The notes: generated by a model from the sequence alone, not told the origin. A DNA stretch of 64,000 nt from Chryseobacterium gleum (GCA_945903645.1 CAMDOM010000001.1:1-64000); one strand, 5' to 3'. Shown: positions 17,029 to 26,069, counted from the first letter of the stretch. Numbers and translations are program-made.

Positions 17029-17165
17029 ACACAACAGCCTTAATCCTCATGGTTTCAACCATGACCCTCGTTTCTGCGATTACCCTTTATTTCTTTGTTC
17101 GTGTTCTTCGTGCTCCAGCCAAGCCGGAACCAGATAGTTTTAAGGATAATGATGAGGAGCGCTGA
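17025..17165 (+). CDS. MetS-like small membrane subunit of the NSS transporter
   Basis: A 46-residue protein beginning MNTTALILMVSTMTLVSA, with one membrane segment (about residues 5-26) and a charged tail FKDNDEER. Its ATG overlaps the transporter stop as ATGA. In Corynebacterium the MetPS methionine importer needs a small one-segment subunit, MetS, encoded directly after the large NSS protein. Size, topology and position match that arrangement. The sequence itself is too short for a firm family call. Confidence 0.65.
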   Translation: MNTTALILMVSTMTLVSAITLYFFVRVLRAPAKPEPDSFKDNDEER

Positions 17166-17193
17166 TTTGTAAGAATTGTGGTTGTCTTGACCG

Positions 17194-18111
17194 ATGCTTC
17201 CAAATTGGCTCACATCCTACTTTACCTTTCATAAAAAGGAGCGGAATGGGTCTTTGTTCTTGTTGGCAATAATTGCATTTACCATTGCCTACAATATTTA
17301 CCTTCGAAAATGCCATGTAGCAGAAGCGAAGCAACAAGGGCTTCAATTTGGGTCGTCTATTGTAGCGTTCAACAACCATGTTGATTCATTGGATGCTAGC
17401 AACGCTGCCAATAGTGATGACTTTCCGTCCAAATATTCCAGCACGTATCAGTCCAATGCAGAGCGCTTCACCTTCAATCCCAACACGCTCGATAGTGCTG
17501 GGTGGGTGCGCTTAGGATTCAGTCCGAAGCAATCAGCTTCCATAATAAAATACATCGCAAAAGGCGGTTCCTTTAAAAAGCCCGAAGATTTGCTGCGCCT
17601 CTACATGATGGATTCTGCACTCTATTTAGATATCCTTCCTTGGGTTCACATTCCAGCGAAGCCTCAAAAAGCAGGTTTCAAGTCTTTTCAATCTTTAACA
17701 AAACCGCTACCAGTTCAAGTGAACCTAAATCTAGCCGATACCGTTCAGCTAACACAGTTGAAGGGCATCGGCCCCACATTCGCAAGGCGCATCTTCAAAT
17801 ATCGTCAACGTTTGGGAGGCTTTCGAAATTTAAATCAACTTTACGAAATCTTCGGTATGGATTCCGCCCGCATCCTTGGCATCCTCCCGCAACTAAATCT
17901 GGATACTACCGAATTACAACGCACAAACATTAACACAGCCGATTTCAAACAACTTATTCAAAACCCGTATATCAATAAAAATCAAGTAAATGCGATTCTA
18001 AAGTATCGAGAACAGCATGGCCCATTTCGTTCAACTACAGACCTAAAACGTATTCACCTTATATCACCAGAATCGTTTGGCAAGATTTCTCCTTATTTCA
18101 AAGTGAACTAG
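17194..18111 (+). CDS. Membrane-anchored helix-hairpin-helix protein (ComEA-like)
   Basis: A 305-residue protein with a short cytosolic N-terminus, one membrane anchor (about residues 20-37, SLFLLAIIAFTIAYNIYL) and three helix-hairpin-helix units in the exported part: near 104-149, around residue 185 with LKGIGPTFARRIFKYRQRLG, and 250-300 with NQVNAILKYREQHGPF. This layout resembles ComEA, the DNA-binding receptor for transformation, although Bacteroidota versions are poorly studied. It is downstream of the transporter pair. No other competence gene is in the window. Confidence 0.75.
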   Translation: MLPNWLTSYFTFHKKERNGSLFLLAIIAFTIAYNIYLRKCHVAEAKQQGLQFGSSIVAFNNHVDSLDASNAANSDDFPSKYSSTYQSNAERFTFNPNTLDSAGWVRLGFSPKQSASIIKYIAKGGSFKKPEDLLRLYMMDSALYLDILPWVHIPAKPQKAGFKSFQSLTKPLPVQVNLNLADTVQLTQLKGIGPTFARRIFKYRQRLGGFRNLNQLYEIFGMDSARILGILPQLNLDTTELQRTNINTADFKQLIQNPYINKNQVNAILKYREQHGPFRSTTDLKRIHLISPESFGKISPYFKVN

Positions 18112-18166
18112 TTTCCTGATGTCAGATTGCAAATGGTTTTCCATGAAAATCTTTCCTGCAATGGCA

Positions 18167-18198
18167 TTTGTTCAGCGCCCATAGTTGTCGTAAAATTG
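18167..18198 (+). promoter_or_regulatory. Candidate promoter of apt
   Basis: TTTG at 18167-18170 and TAAAATTG at 18191-18198 (one mismatch to TAnnTTTG) are separated by 20 bases, a standard Bacteroidota spacing. The apt ATG follows 22 bases downstream. Confidence 0.5.
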
Positions 18199-18220
18199 CG
18201 ACCGCTTTAAAAAGACAGCA

Positions 18221-18748
18221 ATGTTGCAGCAACAATTGAAATCTGCCATCCGAGATGTGCCCGATTTTCCAAAGCCGGGTATCCTTTTTAAGGACATCAC
18301 TCCAATCCTGCTCAATCCAGAGCTTTGCCGACAAACAGCAGAAGCAATGGCCAATTTGGCCGCCAATTGGAAGGTAGATGCAATTGTTGGGGTAGAAAGT
18401 AGAGGATTCCTTTTTGGATTAATGACCGCTCAACATCTTGGTGTTCCGTTTATCCCAGTGCGCAAAGCAGGTAAACTTCCCTATCAAACCATATCGCACA
18501 GCTACAACCTCGAATACGGAACTGCTACAGTAGAAATGCACGTAGATGCTATTCAGCCCGGTTGGAACGTGCTGATTCATGATGATTTGCTAGCCACGGG
18601 TGGTACCGCAGCAGCAGCAGCCGAGTTGGTTCTTAAACAAAACGGCCAAGTTGCGGGTTTTGCCTTTCTTGTAAGTCTAGATTTCCTTAATGGAGCACAA
18701 GCATTGGCTCCATATTCTCCCAACGTAGCTAGTCTAATTAACTATTGA
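18221..18748 (+). CDS. apt: Adenine phosphoribosyltransferase
   Basis: Converts adenine and PRPP into AMP in purine salvage, in the cytosol. The 175 residues match the family length. Visible motifs are IRDVPDFPKPGILFKDITP at the N-terminus, GVESRGFLFG, the RKAGKLPY base-specificity loop, and the PRPP-binding LIHDDLLATGGTAAAAAEL. All are intact. It lies 10 bp before the acyl-CoA dehydrogenase gene. Confidence 0.96.
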   Translation: MLQQQLKSAIRDVPDFPKPGILFKDITPILLNPELCRQTAEAMANLAANWKVDAIVGVESRGFLFGLMTAQHLGVPFIPVRKAGKLPYQTISHSYNLEYGTATVEMHVDAIQPGWNVLIHDDLLATGGTAAAAAELVLKQNGQVAGFAFLVSLDFLNGAQALAPYSPNVASLINY

Positions 18749-18758
18749 ACGCATACTA

Positions 18759-19898
18759 ATGAACTTCGAACAAAACGAAAACCAAAAAATGATTGCGGAT
18801 ATGTGCCGCGACTTTGCTGAGAAAAACATTCGCCCAAATATTATGGATTGGGATGAGTCGCAAACATTCCCTGTTGAGCTCTTCAAAAAATTGGGAGAAC
18901 AAGGCCTTATGGGCATTCTTGTTCCACAGCAATATGGTGGATCTGGTCTTGGGTACCTCGAATATGTGACCGCTCTAACCGAATTAGGAAGCGTTTGTGG
19001 TTCAATTGCACTTTCTGTTGCAGCACATAATTCGCTTTGTACGGGCCATATTTATCAACATGCCAACGAAGAACAGAAAAAACGTTGGCTTCCCAAACTT
19101 GCTTCAGCAGAATGGATAGGAGCGTGGGGCCTCACCGAACACAATACAGGTTCTGATGCAGGAGGAATGGCTACCACGGCTATTAAAGACGGAGAGTATT
19201 GGGTAATAAACGGAGCTAAAAACTTTATCACACATGCCATTTCTGGCCACATTGCAGTGGTTATTGTGCGAACAGGAGAGAAGGGCGATTCTCGAGGCAC
19301 CACAGCTTTTGCTATCGAAAAAGGAACACCAGGTTTTTCTTCAGGAAAGAAAGAGAACAAACTTGGAATGCGTGCATCTGAAACGGCCGAACTGATATTT
19401 CAGGACTGCCGTGTGCACGAAAGCAATATGATTGGCAACGTTGGTGAGGGGTTCATTCAAGCAATGAAAGTACTGGATGGTGGACGTATTTCCATAGCCG
19501 CTCTTTCCCTTGGTATAGCTAAAGGTGCTATAAAAGCAGCCACTAAGTATGCCAAAGAGCGCGAGCAGTTTGGGCAGGCCATTGTCAATTTTCAAGGCAT
19601 TGCTTTCAAACTTGCCGATATGCACACGGAGTATGAAGCTGCCGAACTGCTTACCTTGCAAGCAGCCGACATGAAAAACCGTGGAGAAAATGTGACCGTT
19701 AAATCTGCGATGGCTAAGTATTTTGCCTCGGAAGTTTGTGTAAGAGCGAGTACTGAGGCCGTTCAAATTTTTGGTGGCTACGGCTACACAAAAGATTTTC
19801 CAGTAGAAAAATTCTACCGCGATTCAAAGTTGTGCACCATTGGAGAAGGTACCTCTGAAATTCAAAAAGTAGTAATTGCTAAGAATCTTCTGAAGTAG
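18759..19898 (+). CDS. Acyl-CoA dehydrogenase
   Basis: A 379-residue FAD-dependent dehydrogenase that introduces the alpha-beta double bond into acyl-CoA, passing electrons to electron transfer flavoprotein. Domain order is the usual helical N-domain, beta domain (WGLTEHNTGSDAGGM) and C-terminal helical domain ending in FYRDSKLCTIGEGTSEIQK. The Glu in EGTSEIQ matches the catalytic base of short-chain type enzymes (butyryl-CoA dehydrogenase-like). Could serve fatty acid or branched-chain amino acid breakdown. Thiolase and hydratase/dehydrogenase genes lie elsewhere in the window (35-40 kb). Confidence 0.93.
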   Translation: MNFEQNENQKMIADMCRDFAEKNIRPNIMDWDESQTFPVELFKKLGEQGLMGILVPQQYGGSGLGYLEYVTALTELGSVCGSIALSVAAHNSLCTGHIYQHANEEQKKRWLPKLASAEWIGAWGLTEHNTGSDAGGMATTAIKDGEYWVINGAKNFITHAISGHIAVVIVRTGEKGDSRGTTAFAIEKGTPGFSSGKKENKLGMRASETAELIFQDCRVHESNMIGNVGEGFIQAMKVLDGGRISIAALSLGIAKGAIKAATKYAKEREQFGQAIVNFQGIAFKLADMHTEYEAAELLTLQAADMKNRGENVTVKSAMAKYFASEVCVRASTEAVQIFGGYGYTKDFPVEKFYRDSKLCTIGEGTSEIQKVVIAKNLLK

Positions 19899-19928
19899 TT
19901 GGTTCATTCAATCAAACGATTATCTTTG
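19899..19928 (+). promoter_or_regulatory. Promoter of rpsU
   Basis: TTG at 19899-19901 and a perfect TAnnTTTG box (TATCTTTG, 19921-19928), 19 bases apart. One of the best Bacteroidota-type promoters in the window. It begins right at the acyl-CoA dehydrogenase stop codon. Confidence 0.75.
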
Positions 19929-19960
19929 CGCCCCGTTTTAAAATAAAGGAATAGAAAGAC

Positions 19961-20158
19961 ATGCTTATCATTGATGTAAAAGAAGGTGACAATATCGAAA
20001 GAGCTTTAAAGAAATTTAAGCGCAAATTCGATAAAACAGGAACAATGCGCCAATTGCGTGCTCGCAAGCAGTTCGTAAAACCATCTATCGAAAGAAGAAT
20101 GGAAATGCGTAAAGCTGTCTATATTCAAGGTCTTCGTGTTAATACAGAAGTAGGGTAG
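19961..20158 (+). CDS. rpsU: 30S ribosomal protein S21
   Basis: A 65-residue, highly basic protein with the S21 pattern VKEGDNIERALKKFKRKFDK, then MRQLRARKQFVKPS. S21 binds late to the small subunit near the anti-Shine-Dalgarno region of 16S rRNA. The gene has its own strong promoter, and leads the conserved Bacteroidota order rpsU - recombinase - hpf - tRNAs - tuf. Confidence 0.95.
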   Translation: MLIIDVKEGDNIERALKKFKRKFDKTGTMRQLRARKQFVKPSIERRMEMRKAVYIQGLRVNTEVG

Positions 20159-20295
20159 TACAACCTAGGTTTTGTCTTCACATATTATCCGGCTGTGTTT
20201 TTTAACATGGTCGGATTTTTTTATTTCCTAAACTCAGGTATAAATTATGTCCTAACATTCCATTCGCAATGCAATGAAATGTAAATTTGAACCTG

Positions 20296-21192
20296 ATGCA
20301 GGAGATGATTTGCGATTTTCTGGAATATGTGGGCAAGGAACGTAGGCTCTCTTTGCATACCGTGCTTGCCTACAGTAACGATTTAGCCCAGTTTGAGCAT
20401 CATATGGTTAATCACCTAGGTATTCAGTCCATAGCCCAAATCGACCATCATGACATCCGCACATGGATAATCTCTTTTTTGGAAGATGAAAAAATCCAAC
20501 CTCGAAGTGTAAACCGCAAGCTTAGTTGTCTGCGTTCCTTTTACAAACATATGACACGCAATGGAATTGTGACTCGCAATCCAATGGAGCGTATCTCTTC
20601 ACTCAAAACCAAAAAGTCGTTACCGCTATTTTTAGAGCAACGCCAAATGGACCAGCTATTAGACGATGTTGCATTTGGAGATGGTTTCGCAGGAAGTAGG
20701 GATAGGCTAATTATAGAACTCCTATATAATACAGGAATGCGCAGGGCTGAATTGATTGGTTTGCGCACATTTGATGTGGATTTTTATAATTCTCAATTAA
20801 AAGTTCTTGGAAAGCGAAACAAGGAGCGATTTATTCCGTTCACGCATTCCATAGTGCAATTAATAGAATCGTACCTTAAACTCAGAGAACAGCAATTGAT
20901 TTCAATACCTAAGAATGAACAATTGCTTCTTAACGATAACGGCATGCCAATGTCAGAAGGTTTTGTCTATCAGAAAGTGAATAAATACCTTAGACTCGTT
21001 ACAACGATTGAAAAGAAAAGCCCTCACATTTTACGCCATACATTTGCTACTCACATGCTAAATAATGGAGCCGATTTGAATGCGATTAAAGAAATTTTGG
21101 GTCATTCGAACCTTTCAGCCACACAGATTTACACCCACAATTCCATAGATAAACTCACCAAGATTCATAAACAGGCTCATCCGAGAGCATAA
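20296..21192 (+). CDS. Tyrosine recombinase (XerC/XerD type)
   Basis: A 298-residue site-specific recombinase. The N-terminal SAM-like core-binding domain (about residues 1-85) includes RRLSLHTVLAYSNDLAQF. The catalytic domain carries Arg149 in NTGMRRAELIGLR, a Lys in LGKRNKERFIPF, HILRHTFATHML with the His and Arg, LGHSNLSATQIYTH with the second His, and the nucleophile Tyr279. All catalytic residues are present. XerC/D proteins resolve chromosome dimers at dif. Between rpsU and hpf it is the usual chromosomal copy, not part of a mobile element. The ATG at 20296 is preferred over a TTG at 20287. Confidence 0.9.
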   Translation: MQEMICDFLEYVGKERRLSLHTVLAYSNDLAQFEHHMVNHLGIQSIAQIDHHDIRTWIISFLEDEKIQPRSVNRKLSCLRSFYKHMTRNGIVTRNPMERISSLKTKKSLPLFLEQRQMDQLLDDVAFGDGFAGSRDRLIIELLYNTGMRRAELIGLRTFDVDFYNSQLKVLGKRNKERFIPFTHSIVQLIESYLKLREQQLISIPKNEQLLLNDNGMPMSEGFVYQKVNKYLRLVTTIEKKSPHILRHTFATHMLNNGADLNAIKEILGHSNLSATQIYTHNSIDKLTKIHKQAHPRA

Positions 21193-21203
21193 TCAGAAGT
21201 ACC

Positions 21204-21500
21204 ATGAAAGTGAAAATTCAATCCGTCCATTTTACTGCCGATCAAAAATTGTTAGATTTTATAGATGGCAAGATAAACAAGCTTGCCACCTTCAACAGTA
21301 TGATTATCGACTGCGAGGTGATTCTGCGTTTGGACAAAAACAGTTCTACAGATAATAAGTTGGTTGAGATTAAACTGTTGGTTCCTGGTCCAGACTTGTT
21401 TGCAAAGCGTCAAAGAAAAACCTTTGAAGAAGCCACAGACCTTGCTGTAGAAGCATTGCGGAGGCAATTGAAAAAGTTGAAAGAGAAGTCTATGCCGTAG
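21204..21500 (+). CDS. hpf: Ribosome hibernation promoting factor (short HPF/RaiA family)
   Basis: A 98-residue protein of the HPF/YfiA family, which binds the ribosomal decoding centre during slow growth and blocks translation. Pattern: KIQSVHFTADQKLLDFIDGK, then the basic FAKRQRKTFEEATDLAVEAL. It is the short form with no C-terminal dimerisation domain. It starts 11 bp after the recombinase gene. Confidence 0.9.
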   Translation: MKVKIQSVHFTADQKLLDFIDGKINKLATFNSMIIDCEVILRLDKNSSTDNKLVEIKLLVPGPDLFAKRQRKTFEEATDLAVEALRRQLKKLKEKSMP

Positions 21501-21520
21501 TCATGCTTTGTTTTCTTTGC

Positions 21521-21559
21521 AAAAATCCACTTTGAAAAAATTTCTTAGCGGATTTTTTT
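21521..21559 (+). terminator. Possible terminator after hpf
   Basis: AAAAATCC (21521-21528) can pair with GGATTTTT (21550-21557) across a 21-base loop, and a T run follows. The loop is long, and the T run overlaps the -33 element of the next promoter, so this is tentative. Confidence 0.35.
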
Positions 21560-21585
21560 GTGACTCATTAATTTGTTTACATTTG
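21557..21585 (+). promoter_or_regulatory. Promoter of the tRNA-tuf operon
   Basis: TTTG at 21557-21560 and TACATTTG at 21578-21585 (perfect TAnnTTTG), 17 bases apart. It lies about 75 bases upstream of the first tRNA gene and probably drives all four tRNAs and tuf. Confidence 0.65.
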
Positions 21586-21660
21586 CAGTCCTTTTTGGGG
21601 AGGGTACAATCGAGTAAAATCGCTAGAACTCAAGCCAGTTAGGGGATACAGACGATTTAT

Positions 21661-21734
21661 GCCGGTGTAGCTCAGTTGGCCAGAGCAGCTGATTTGTAAT
21701 CAGCTGGTCGGGGGTTCGAATCCCTCCACCGGCT
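21661..21734 (+). tRNA. tRNA-Thr (anticodon TGT)
   Basis: 74-base cloverleaf with acceptor GCCGGTG / CACCGGC, anticodon TGT in the loop of CTGATTTGTAATCAG, and T loop GGTTCGAATCC. No CCA is encoded. First of four tRNAs ahead of tuf. Confidence 0.95.
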
Positions 21735-21810
21735 CTGGGGGAGTTGATGTCATAGAGGATTTATCCAATATGAAGTCAACATAGGTTCTTTGAAGTAATA
21801 ATTTTTGTGC

Positions 21811-21896
21811 GGGGAGATACTCAAGTGGCTAACGAGGACAGACTGTAAATCTGTTGGTTCATACCTTCGCAGGTTCGAATCCTGCTCTCCCCACCA
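21811..21896 (+). tRNA. tRNA-Tyr (anticodon GTA), CCA encoded
   Basis: Acceptor GGGGAGA / TCTCCCC, anticodon GTA within GACTGTAAATCTG, and a long variable arm as expected for a class II tRNA. Discriminator A at 21893 is followed by an encoded CCA (21894-21896), unlike the other four tRNAs here. Confidence 0.93.
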
Positions 21897-21910
21897 CATA
21901 AGTATTAAAA

Positions 21911-21983
21911 GCGGGAGTAGCTCAGTTGGTAGAGCATCAGCCTTCCAAGCTGAGGGTCGCGAGTTCGAGCCTCGTCTCCCGCT
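21911..21983 (+). tRNA. tRNA-Gly (anticodon TCC)
   Basis: Acceptor GCGGGAG / CTCCCGC, anticodon TCC in GCCTTCCAAGC, T loop AGTTCGAGCC. CCA is not encoded. Confidence 0.95.
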
Positions 21984-21992
21984 CATTTCAAA

Positions 21993-22064
21993 GCCGATGT
22001 AGCTCAGGGGTAGAGCGCTTCCTTGGTAAGGAAGAGGTCAGGGGTTCAATTCCCCTCATTGGCT
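21993..22064 (+). tRNA. tRNA-Thr (anticodon GGT)
   Basis: Acceptor GCCGATG / CATTGGC with one G-T pair, anticodon GGT in CCTTGGTAAGG, T loop GGTTCAATTCC. Second threonine tRNA of the cluster, 76 bp ahead of tuf. Confidence 0.95.
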
Positions 22065-22139
22065 CTGGACGCAGTAATGAATGAAGTAAGTAATAATAAA
22101 AATAAGTAACTAATAATTAACCACTTTTAACCTTTAGCC

Positions 22140-23327
22140 ATGGCCAAAGAAAAATTTGATCGCTCCAAACCCCACGTTAACATCGGTACCATTGGTCACG
22201 TAGACCATGGAAAGACGACTTTGACAGCTGCTATTACTAAGGTATTGTCTGATAGAGGGCTGTGTGAGGCTCGTAATTTCGATTCTATCGACAATGCACC
22301 TGAAGAAAAAGAACGTGGTATCACTATCAACACGTCACACGTTGAGTACTCTACTGCTAACCGCCACTATGCTCACGTTGACTGTCCTGGTCACGCTGAC
22401 TATGTGAAGAACATGGTTACTGGTGCAGCTCAAATGGATGGTGCGATTCTAGTGTGTGCTGCTACGGATGGTCCAATGCCTCAAACTCGTGAACACATTC
22501 TACTTGCCCGTCAGGTAAACGTTCCTCGCGTTGTTGTATTCTTGAACAAGTGCGACATGGTTGATGATCCAGAATTGTTGGAACTTGTAGAAATGGAAGT
22601 TCGTGAACTTCTTTCGTTCTACGATTACGATGGTGATAATAGCCCAGTAATTCTTGGTTCTGCTCTTGGTGGTTTGAATGGCGATCCGAAATGGTCAGAG
22701 ACAATCATGGAGTTGATGAATGCAGTTGATAGCTGGATTGATATCCCAACACGTGAAGTTGATAAGCCTTTTTTGATGCCAGTGGAAGACGTATTCTCTA
22801 TCACAGGTCGTGGAACTGTTGCTACAGGTCGTATTGAGCGTGGTGTTATCAATTCTGGTGACCCAGTTGAAATTCTAGGTATGGGTGAGGGTAAATTGAC
22901 ATCAACGGTTACAGGTGTTGAGATGTTCCGGAAAATCCTTGACCGTGGAGAAGCTGGTGACAATGTTGGTTTACTTCTTCGTGGTATTGAGAAAACTGAC
23001 ATCAAACGTGGTCAGATTATCGCTAAGCCAGGAAGTATCACTCCACACACTGATTTTAAAGCTGAAATTTATGTGTTGAAAAAAGAAGAAGGTGGTCGTC
23101 ACACACCATTCCACAACAAGTACCGTCCGCAGTTCTACTTACGTACAACAGACGTAACTGGAGAGATTTTCCTTCCAGCAGGACAAGAAATGGTTATGCC
23201 TGGTGATAACGTTACAATCACTGTTAAATTGATTGTTCCTGTAGCTATGGATCCAGGTCTTCGTTTCGCTATTCGTGAAGGTGGTCGTACGGTTGGTGCT
23301 GGTCAGGTTACTGAAATCATCAAGTAA
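22140..23327 (+). CDS. tuf: Elongation factor Tu
   Basis: EF-Tu carries aminoacyl-tRNA to the ribosome as a GTP complex. The 395 residues match the family. G1 is [11 protein letters not shown], the switch I region [13 protein letters not shown]3 [10 protein letters not shown]4 NKCD and G5 SAL; domains 2 and 3 follow, with TGRIERGVI and [19 protein letters not shown]. It is co-oriented with four upstream tRNA genes and probably cotranscribed with them. tRNA-Trp and secE follow. Confidence 0.99.
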   Translation: MAKEKFDRSKPHVNIGTIGHVDHGKTTLTAAITKVLSDRGLCEARNFDSIDNAPEEKERGITINTSHVEYSTANRHYAHVDCPGHADYVKNMVTGAAQMDGAILVCAATDGPMPQTREHILLARQVNVPRVVVFLNKCDMVDDPELLELVEMEVRELLSFYDYDGDNSPVILGSALGGLNGDPKWSETIMELMNAVDSWIDIPTREVDKPFLMPVEDVFSITGRGTVATGRIERGVINSGDPVEILGMGEGKLTSTVTGVEMFRKILDRGEAGDNVGLLLRGIEKTDIKRGQIIAKPGSITPHTDFKAEIYVLKKEEGGRHTPFHNKYRPQFYLRTTDVTGEIFLPAGQEMVMPGDNVTITVKLIVPVAMDPGLRFAIREGGRTVGAGQVTEIIK

Positions 23328-23359
23328 TACGAATTCTTCCGAAAGAAAATAAAGTATAT

Positions 23360-23395
23360 GGGAAAGGTGTCTCAGAAATGGGACACCTTTACCCA
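23360..23395 (+). terminator. Hairpin between tuf and tRNA-Trp
   Basis: AAAGGTGTC (23363-23371) pairs with GACACCTTT (23382-23390). Only a few T follow, so it may act as a partial terminator or as a processing site that frees the tuf and tRNA-Trp transcripts. Confidence 0.55.
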
Positions 23396-23402
23396 TCAAT
23401 AA

Positions 23403-23475
23403 ACGGGAGTAGCTCAGCTGGTAGAGCACCGGTCTCCAAAACCGGGTGTCGGGAGTTCGAGCCTCTCCTCCCGTG
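23403..23475 (+). tRNA. tRNA-Trp (anticodon CCA)
   Basis: Acceptor ACGGGAG / CTCCCGT, anticodon CCA in GTCTCCAAAAC, T loop AGTTCGAGCC, discriminator G. Its place between tuf and secE is widely conserved. Confidence 0.96.
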
Positions 23476-23492
23476 CAAATAAAGATTAAGTA

Positions 23493-23711
23493 ATGTCAAA
23501 AATCGTCAATTACGTAGAAGAATCCTACCAAGAACTGGTGACCAAAGTAAGTTGGCCATCATGGGCTGAATTGCAGAATAGCACTATGATTGTGAGTGTA
23601 GCATCTGCCATGATAGCAATTATGATTTTTCTGATGGATTTTGTTTTAGGTATAAATGGTGGCAACTCAGCTTGGAAAGGTTTGTTGGGCTTTTTTTATG
23701 AGCTATTCTGA
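23493..23711 (+). CDS. secE: Preprotein translocase subunit SecE
   Basis: A 72-residue single-span subunit that clamps SecY in the inner membrane. The amphipathic signature VEESYQELVTKVSWPSW precedes the membrane segment (about residues 33-55). It lies 11 bp ahead of nusG, the standard pairing. Confidence 0.93.
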   Translation: MSKIVNYVEESYQELVTKVSWPSWAELQNSTMIVSVASAMIAIMIFLMDFVLGINGGNSAWKGLLGFFYELF

Positions 23712-23722
23712 TTATTACAACA

Positions 23723-24277
23723 ATGAGCGATAGCAGTAGTAAGAAGTGGTATGTTGTTCGGGCCGTTAGTGGTCAGGAGAAGAAAGTAAAGGATTACATT
23801 GAAGCAGAGATTCAGCACGCTAAAATGTCGGAGCATGTTTCTCAGGTTTTAATTCCCACCGAGAAATTTTACCAAATCCGCAACGGTAAGAAAATCAGCA
23901 AAGAGCGAAACTTCTTTCCTGGTTATATCATGCTTGAAGCAGATTTAATTGGTGAAATCCCACACATCATTAAGAGCGTTACAGGAGTTATCGGTTTTTT
24001 GGGTGAGACGAAAGGTGGAGAACCAGTTCCACTTCGTTTATCTGAGGTGAATCGCATTTTGGGTAAAGTGGATGAGTTGGCCGAATCCGATGAGGAATTG
24101 AACAATCCATTTATAGTTGGAGAAACTGTCAAGGTAATTGATGGTCCATTCAATAGTTTTAGTGGTGTGATTGAAGAAATTAATGAAGAGAAGAAAAAGT
24201 TGAAGGTGATGGTTAAGATTTTTGGACGTAATACGCCATTAGAACTTAGCTATATGCAGGTGGAAAAAGAAGCTTAG
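23723..24277 (+). CDS. nusG: Transcription termination/antitermination protein NusG
   Basis: A 184-residue NusG that binds RNA polymerase and ribosomal S10. The NGN domain starts KKWYVVRAVSGQEKKVKDYI and has FFPGYIMLEADL; the C-terminal KOW domain is GETVKVIDGPFNSFSG to the end. Intact. Confidence 0.97.
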   Translation: MSDSSSKKWYVVRAVSGQEKKVKDYIEAEIQHAKMSEHVSQVLIPTEKFYQIRNGKKISKERNFFPGYIMLEADLIGEIPHIIKSVTGVIGFLGETKGGEPVPLRLSEVNRILGKVDELAESDEELNNPFIVGETVKVIDGPFNSFSGVIEEINEEKKKLKVMVKIFGRNTPLELSYMQVEKEA

Positions 24278-24323
24278 GCTTTTGATTAACGGATTCTTTG
24301 AATGACCAAATAAACGGATACCA

Positions 24324-24358
24324 CAGCGCGATGATTTAGAAGCTTCCCTTCTGCGCTG
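24324..24358 (+). promoter_or_regulatory. Possible stem-loop in the rplK leader
   Basis: CAGCGC (24324-24329) can pair with GCGCTG (24353-24358), 35 bases upstream of rplK. In other bacteria ribosomal protein L1 represses its own operon at a structure in this leader. I cannot show that this hairpin is such a site. Confidence 0.3.
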
Positions 24359-24392
24359 ACTATCATAATTAACAGTTCAACTAAATAAAACA

Positions 24393-24836
24393 ATGGCAAA
24401 AGAGATAAGCGGGTTTATCAAGCTTCAGGTGAAGGGTGGTGCCGCAAATCCATCCCCGCCAATCGGGCCTGCATTGGGCGCCAAAGGAGTCAATATTATG
24501 GACTTCTGCAAGCAATTCAATGCGCGCACACAAGATTCCCCGGGGAAGGTATTGCCGGTGGTTATTACAGTATTCGTGGACAAGTCGTTCGAATTTGTAA
24601 TTAAAAAACCCCCTGTAGCTATATCTATCAAAGAAGCGATAAAGTTGAAATCTGGTTCTGCTGAGCCTAACCGTGTTAAGGTTGGTGTTCTAACAGTAGC
24701 TCAGATTAAAACTATTGCTGAGGAAAAACTGCCTGATATGAACTGTTTTACCATCGAATCGGCTATGCTAATGATTGCAGGTACTGCACGTAGTATGGGC
24801 GTTACGGTGAAAGGACAATTACCTGAAAAAGTTTAA
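24393..24836 (+). CDS. rplK: 50S ribosomal protein L11
   Basis: 147 residues with the L11 signature [20 protein letters not shown] and [16 protein letters not shown], plus the C-terminal RNA-binding domain. L11 forms the GTPase-associated centre. It ends 3 bp before rplA. Confidence 0.98.
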   Translation: MAKEISGFIKLQVKGGAANPSPPIGPALGAKGVNIMDFCKQFNARTQDSPGKVLPVVITVFVDKSFEFVIKKPPVAISIKEAIKLKSGSAEPNRVKVGVLTVAQIKTIAEEKLPDMNCFTIESAMLMIAGTARSMGVTVKGQLPEKV

Positions 24837-24839
24837 GAC

Positions 24840-25532
24840 ATGGCCCAACTGACAAAAAACAGAAAAAAGGCTCTTGAGCTTATTAAACCAGATGTGACGT
24901 ACACCTTGAGTGACGCTGCAGCTTTGGTTAAGGAGATGTCCTCCACTAAATTCGACTCGTCTGTTGACGTTGCTGTGCGCTTGGGTGTAGACCCACGTAA
25001 GGCAAACCAAATGGTGAGAGGTGTTGTGAGTTTACCTCACGGCACAGGTAAAACAATTCGTGTTCTAGTCCTTTGCACTCCAGATAAGGAGGATGAGGCA
25101 AAAGCAGCCGGTGCTGATTTCGTTGGTCTTGACGAGTTTATCGAAAAGATTAAAGGAGGATGGACCGATGTAGACGTAATTGTTACTATGCCTACAGTAA
25201 TGGCTAAAATTGGTGCTCTAGGCCGGATATTAGGACCACGCGGTCTTATGCCGAACCCTAAATCAGGCACTGTAACCATGGAAGTAGGTAAAGCGGTTAC
25301 CGATGTGAAAGCAGGTAAGATTGATTTCAAAGTAGATAAGTATGGAATTATTCATGCAAGTGTTGGAAAGTCTTCTTTTGAAAAAGAGAAGATTGCTGAA
25401 AACACTCAGGAATTGATTCAAACTCTACTGAAGTTGAAGCCAACTGCTGCAAAGGGAACCTATATTAAGAGTGTATCACTTTCGGCCACAATGAGCCCAA
25501 GTGTAACAGTAGATGTTAAGTCAGTACAATAA
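24840..25532 (+). CDS. rplA: 50S ribosomal protein L1
   Basis: 230 residues with the L1 signature [18 protein letters not shown] and the N-terminal [21 protein letters not shown]1 forms the mobile stalk at the E site and often represses its own operon. Normal length. Confidence 0.98.
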   Translation: MAQLTKNRKKALELIKPDVTYTLSDAAALVKEMSSTKFDSSVDVAVRLGVDPRKANQMVRGVVSLPHGTGKTIRVLVLCTPDKEDEAKAAGADFVGLDEFIEKIKGGWTDVDVIVTMPTVMAKIGALGRILGPRGLMPNPKSGTVTMEVGKAVTDVKAGKIDFKVDKYGIIHASVGKSSFEKEKIAENTQELIQTLLKLKPTAAKGTYIKSVSLSATMSPSVTVDVKSVQ

Positions 25533-25547
25533 TTCGGAAAGGAAATC

Positions 25548-26069
25548 ATGAACAAAAGCGAAAAGAATCAAGAAATTGATGCGCTGGTAGCGAAGATCGA
25601 CTCTACCCCGAACTTCTATTTAACAGACATCTCTACTCTTAATGCTGAAAACACCTACAAACTAAGAGCATTGTGCTTTAAGCAGTCTGTAGGCCTTCAA
25701 GTAGTAAAGAATTCACTTCTTAGAAAAGCTTTGGAGCGGGCATCAGCTGATTACGATCAACTGTATCCAGTTCTTAAAGGAAGCACCTCAATTATGTTTA
25801 CTGAAACGGGTAATGTGCCTGCTAAGTTGATTAAAGAGTTTCGTAAGAAGAGTGCTAAGCCAGTATTGAAAGGTGCTTGGGTTGGTGAAGGGGTATTTAT
25901 TGGTGACGAGAGTCTTGCTGTACTTGAGAATATCAAGTCACGTGATGAGTTGATTGCGGATGTAATTGCATTGCTTCAATCTCCTGCTAAAAATGTCATC
26001 TCTAGCCTTCAATCACCTGGAAGAAAGCTTGCTGGTATACTACAAACCCTTGCTGAAAAGGCTGATTAA
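25548..26069 (+). CDS. rplJ: 50S ribosomal protein L10
   Basis: 173 residues. N-terminal [14 protein letters not shown] helix ([12 protein letters not shown]), then [12 protein letters not shown] and the C-terminal helix that binds L7/L12 dimers. Part of the rplKAJL-rpoBC order. Confidence 0.95.
   Translation: MNKSEKNQEIDALVAKIDSTPNFYLTDISTLNAENTYKLRALCFKQSVGLQVVKNSLLRKALERASADYDQLYPVLKGSTSIMFTETGNVPAKLIKEFRKKSAKPVLKGAWVGEGVFIGDESLAVLENIKSRDELIADVIALLQSPAKNVISSLQSPGRKLAGILQTLAEKAD

Noticed and set aside
20296..21192. Integrase of a mobile element at the tRNA cluster
   Set aside because: The recombinase is in the conserved rpsU-hpf setting, and no attachment-site duplication or phage genes lie near the tRNAs.
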